A stretch of 64,000 nucleotides of DNA from Curtobacterium sp. S6 (GTDB lineage Bacteria > Actinomycetota > Actinomycetes > Actinomycetales > Micrococcaceae). This document shows, piece after piece, positions 62,267 to 64,000 of this stretch (its first letter is position 1; each line of letters begins with the position of its first letter). The notes beneath the pieces were generated by a model, which saw only the letters and a list, made by a program, of their open reading frames with translations, was not told the origin of the DNA and searched no databases. The translations under genes and the position numbers were made by a program. The stretch covers positions 62,001 to 126,000 of the forward strand of contig NZ_JHEL01000015.1 of the NCBI RefSeq assembly GCF_000710345.2, written 5' to 3'.

Positions 62267-63274
62267 CTACAGTCCCGCGGCGACCAAGGACGAGGCTTCC
62301 TGACGGGCCGAACCGGTGTCTTCGATGTGGGCGAGATGTTCCGGAATGGGCCGCCCCATTTTCTGCATCGCTCGGGCCCACAAGCGACCCGCGCGGTAAG
62401 AAGAACGGACCATGGGGCCGGCCATCACACCGAGGAAGCCGATCTCCTCGGCGGCCTCGGACAGCGCCACGAATTCCTCCGGCTTGACCCACCGGTCGAT
62501 CGGGTGGAAAAGGGGCGAGGGGCGAAGATACTGGGTGAGGGTGATGATGTCCGTCCCCGCGTCGTAGAGATCGCACAGGGCCTCATAGACTTCCTCATTG
62601 GTTTCACCCATGCCGAGGATGAGATTCGACTTGGTGATCATCCCGCGATCTTTACCGTGGGCGATGGTTTCCAGCGAACGCTCGTACGTGAAGGCCGGCC
62701 GGATCTTCTTGAAGATTCGCGGAACCGTCTCCACGTTGTGTGCGTAGACCTCGGGACGTGAGTCGACGATCATGTCGAGGCGATCGGGCTTCCCCTGGAA
62801 GTCCGGAATGAGGATCTCCACGCCCGTGTTGGGGTTCTGCTCGTGGATCGCCTCGATGGTCTTGGCGTAGTGCAACGCCGAGCCGTCGTCGAGATCGTCA
62901 CGTGCGACGCCGGTCACCGTTGCGTAGCGGAGGTCCATCTGCTGGATCGACCGGGCCACTTTAACGGGCTCGAGGGGATCCAACGGGGCGGGGCGTCCCG
63001 TGGCGATGTCGCAGAAGTCGCACCGCCGGGTGCACGTGTCACCGGCGATCAGGAAGGTGGCCTCGCGATCTTCCCAGCACTCGTAGATGTTGGGGCAGCC
63101 GGCCTCTTCGCAGACGGTGTGCAGGCCCTGGCTTCGAGCCATGCTCTTCAGCTCTTGATATTCCGGGCCCATCTTGGCGGTGTTTTTAAGCCACGAGGGC
63201 TTCTTCTCAATGGGAACCTCGGCGTTGCGCGCTTCGACGCGCAGGAGTCGACGTCCTTCAGGGGCGATTGTCAT
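62267..63274 (-). CDS. lipA: Lipoyl synthase
   Basis: 335 residues, radical SAM. The auxiliary cluster cysteines are C55, C60 and C66 ([12 protein letters not shown]) and the radical SAM CxxxCxxC is C81, C85, C88 (CTRRCDFC); the conserved C-terminal RSSYRAG is present. It inserts two sulfurs into octanoyl groups on lipoyl domains such as GcvH and the 2-oxoacid dehydrogenase E2 subunits. It lies 48 bp after lipB on the same strand. Confidence 0.97.
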   Translation of the reverse strand: MTIAPEGRRLLRVEARNAEVPIEKKPSWLKNTAKMGPEYQELKSMARSQGLHTVCEEAGCPNIYECWEDREATFLIAGDTCTRRCDFCDIATGRPAPLDPLEPVKVARSIQQMDLRYATVTGVARDDLDDGSALHYAKTIEAIHEQNPNTGVEILIPDFQGKPDRLDMIVDSRPEVYAHNVETVPRIFKKIRPAFTYERSLETIAHGKDRGMITKSNLILGMGETNEEVYEALCDLYDAGTDIITLTQYLRPSPLFHPIDRWVKPEEFVALSEAAEEIGFLGVMAGPMVRSSYRAGRLWARAMQKMGRPIPEHLAHIEDTGSARQEASSLVAAGL

Positions 63275-63322
63275 GCATTCTCCTTTGTGGTCCAGCGTCC
63301 GCGACGCCGGTGTCGACGCTCG

Positions 63323-63991
63323 TCAGGCCTGCGCCTGTTCAACGCGTGGGGTGAACGACGCGGCGAGACGGTCCGCATTGGCCAGAAGCTCTCTTTCAAC
63401 CTGGTCAACAACGTCCGCGGGCGAAATGTTCCGACCGAGCTGTTCGCTGATGGTGGTGACCGAGGCATCGGTGATGCCGCAGGGAATGAAGTTGCTGAAC
63501 GCGTTGAGATCGTTATTGCAGTTCAGGGCGAATCCATGCATCGTCGTATTCTTGGCGACTCGGATGCCGATGGCCGCGATCTTGCGGTCGGGCTCGATTC
63601 CCTCTCCCCGCACCCAAACGCCGGAGCGGCCCTCGACGCGCTCTCCGTTGACGCCGAGATCCTGGACGATTTTCATCAGGATCTCTTCGAGGATGCGGAC
63701 GTACCGCACCACATCGATGGGTTCGGGAAGTTTGACGATGGGATAGCCGATCAGCATTCCGGGCCCGTGCCAGGTGAGCTTGCCACCTCGGTCGATGGGA
63801 ACGACGTCGGTGCCGTCCGTGGGATATTCGTGTTTCTCGGTGCGCTTGCCGGCCGTATAGACCGGGGGGTGTTCCAGGAGAAGAACGGTATTGTCCCGTT
63901 CTTCATTGCTGACGCTGCGGTGGATCTCTTCCTGCAGTGCGAGGGCTTCACGATAGTCCACGTACTCGGGTGCGAGACCTACCCGATTCAT
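63323..63991 (-). CDS. lipB: Lipoyl(octanoyl) transferase, 5' end close to window edge
   Basis: 222 residues from ATG 63991. [19 protein letters not shown], catalytic Lys K137 in [10 protein letters not shown] and catalytic Cys C171 in FIPCGITD identify LipB, which moves octanoate from acyl carrier protein to lipoyl domains. The frame stays open to the edge at 64000 (TTG at 63997), so the exact start and ribosome binding site cannot be judged. Confidence 0.93.
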   Translation of the reverse strand: MNRVGLAPEYVDYREALALQEEIHRSVSNEERDNTVLLLEHPPVYTAGKRTEKHEYPTDGTDVVPIDRGGKLTWHGPGMLIGYPIVKLPEPIDVVRYVRILEEILMKIVQDLGVNGERVEGRSGVWVRGEGIEPDRKIAAIGIRVAKNTTMHGFALNCNNDLNAFSNFIPCGITDASVTTISEQLGRNISPADVVDQVERELLANADRLAASFTPRVEQAQA

Positions 63992-64000
63992 GACCAAAGA

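Noticed and set aside
61286-62761. 491-codon plus-strand frame across the DUF4191 gene and lipA
   Set aside because: Spans two terminators and two real genes on the other strand; no domain.
1-64000. Insertion sequences, prophage, CRISPR, tRNA, rRNA or integrated defence islands
   Set aside because: Gene content is uniformly chromosomal core with consistent GC-rich codon use; no transposase, integrase, repeat-spacer array or cloverleaf sequence was recognised by eye.

Overview
The window is an ordinary, densely coded piece of a high-GC actinobacterial chromosome. The best guess is order Micrococcales, family Micrococcaceae or close. Pointers: mycothione reductase and polyphosphate glucokinase; a MurE carrying DDPH where meso-DAP ligases carry DNPR, which fits L-Lys peptidoglycan; many TANNNT -10 boxes sitting 6-7 nt before a start codon (leaderless transcription); and the gene orders gcvH-garA-ftsR, aroG-pknL-Rv2175c-idsA, mraZ to divIVA, and glnA2-glnE-glnA1. 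I see no mobile element, CRISPR array, rRNA or tRNA.

Layout. 1-4.7 kb: end of putA, then gcvH, garA (FHA), ftsR and a second MerR-type regulator. 4.8-13.6 kb: an orphan ParA ATPase, pyruvate carboxylase, mycothione reductase, and an esterase/acyl-CoA ligase pair. 13.7-20.7 kb: acyltransferase with a helical tail, DAHP synthase, PknL kinase divergent from its Rv2175c-like partner, a prenyl diphosphate synthase and DNA polymerase IV. 20.8-42.6 kb: DUF3040 protein and the complete dcw cluster (mraZ, rsmH, ftsL, ftsI, murE, murF, mraY, murD, ftsW, murG, murC, ftsQ, ftsZ, pgeF, yggS, sepF, yggT, divIVA). 42.7-49.9 kb: lspA, rluD, dnaE, hisD, nrdR. 50-53 kb: ppgK and map, a small ORF, panB. 53.2-60.6 kb: nitrogen assimilation block glnA2-glnE, a CBS-domain-less cystathionine beta-synthase/cysteine synthase, a DUF7882-like protein and glnA1. 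60.8-64 kb: RDD protein, DUF4191 protein, lipA and lipB (5' end at the window edge).

Functional links. The dcw genes make lipid II and the divisome; the FtsR homologue 33 kb upstream is in other actinobacteria an activator of ftsZ. GarA (a 2-oxoglutarate node regulator), PutA (proline to glutamate), GlnA1, GlnA2 and GlnE meet at glutamate/glutamine. LipA and LipB would lipoylate GcvH.

No wholly new system was found. The most rewarding signals are regulatory: a 10-bp-phased array of six TGG boxes over the mraZ promoter (candidate MraZ operator), a perfect GlnR-type box upstream of glnA1, a family of leaderless promoters, and palindromes around the two MerR genes that share a core with the ftsZ upstream region.
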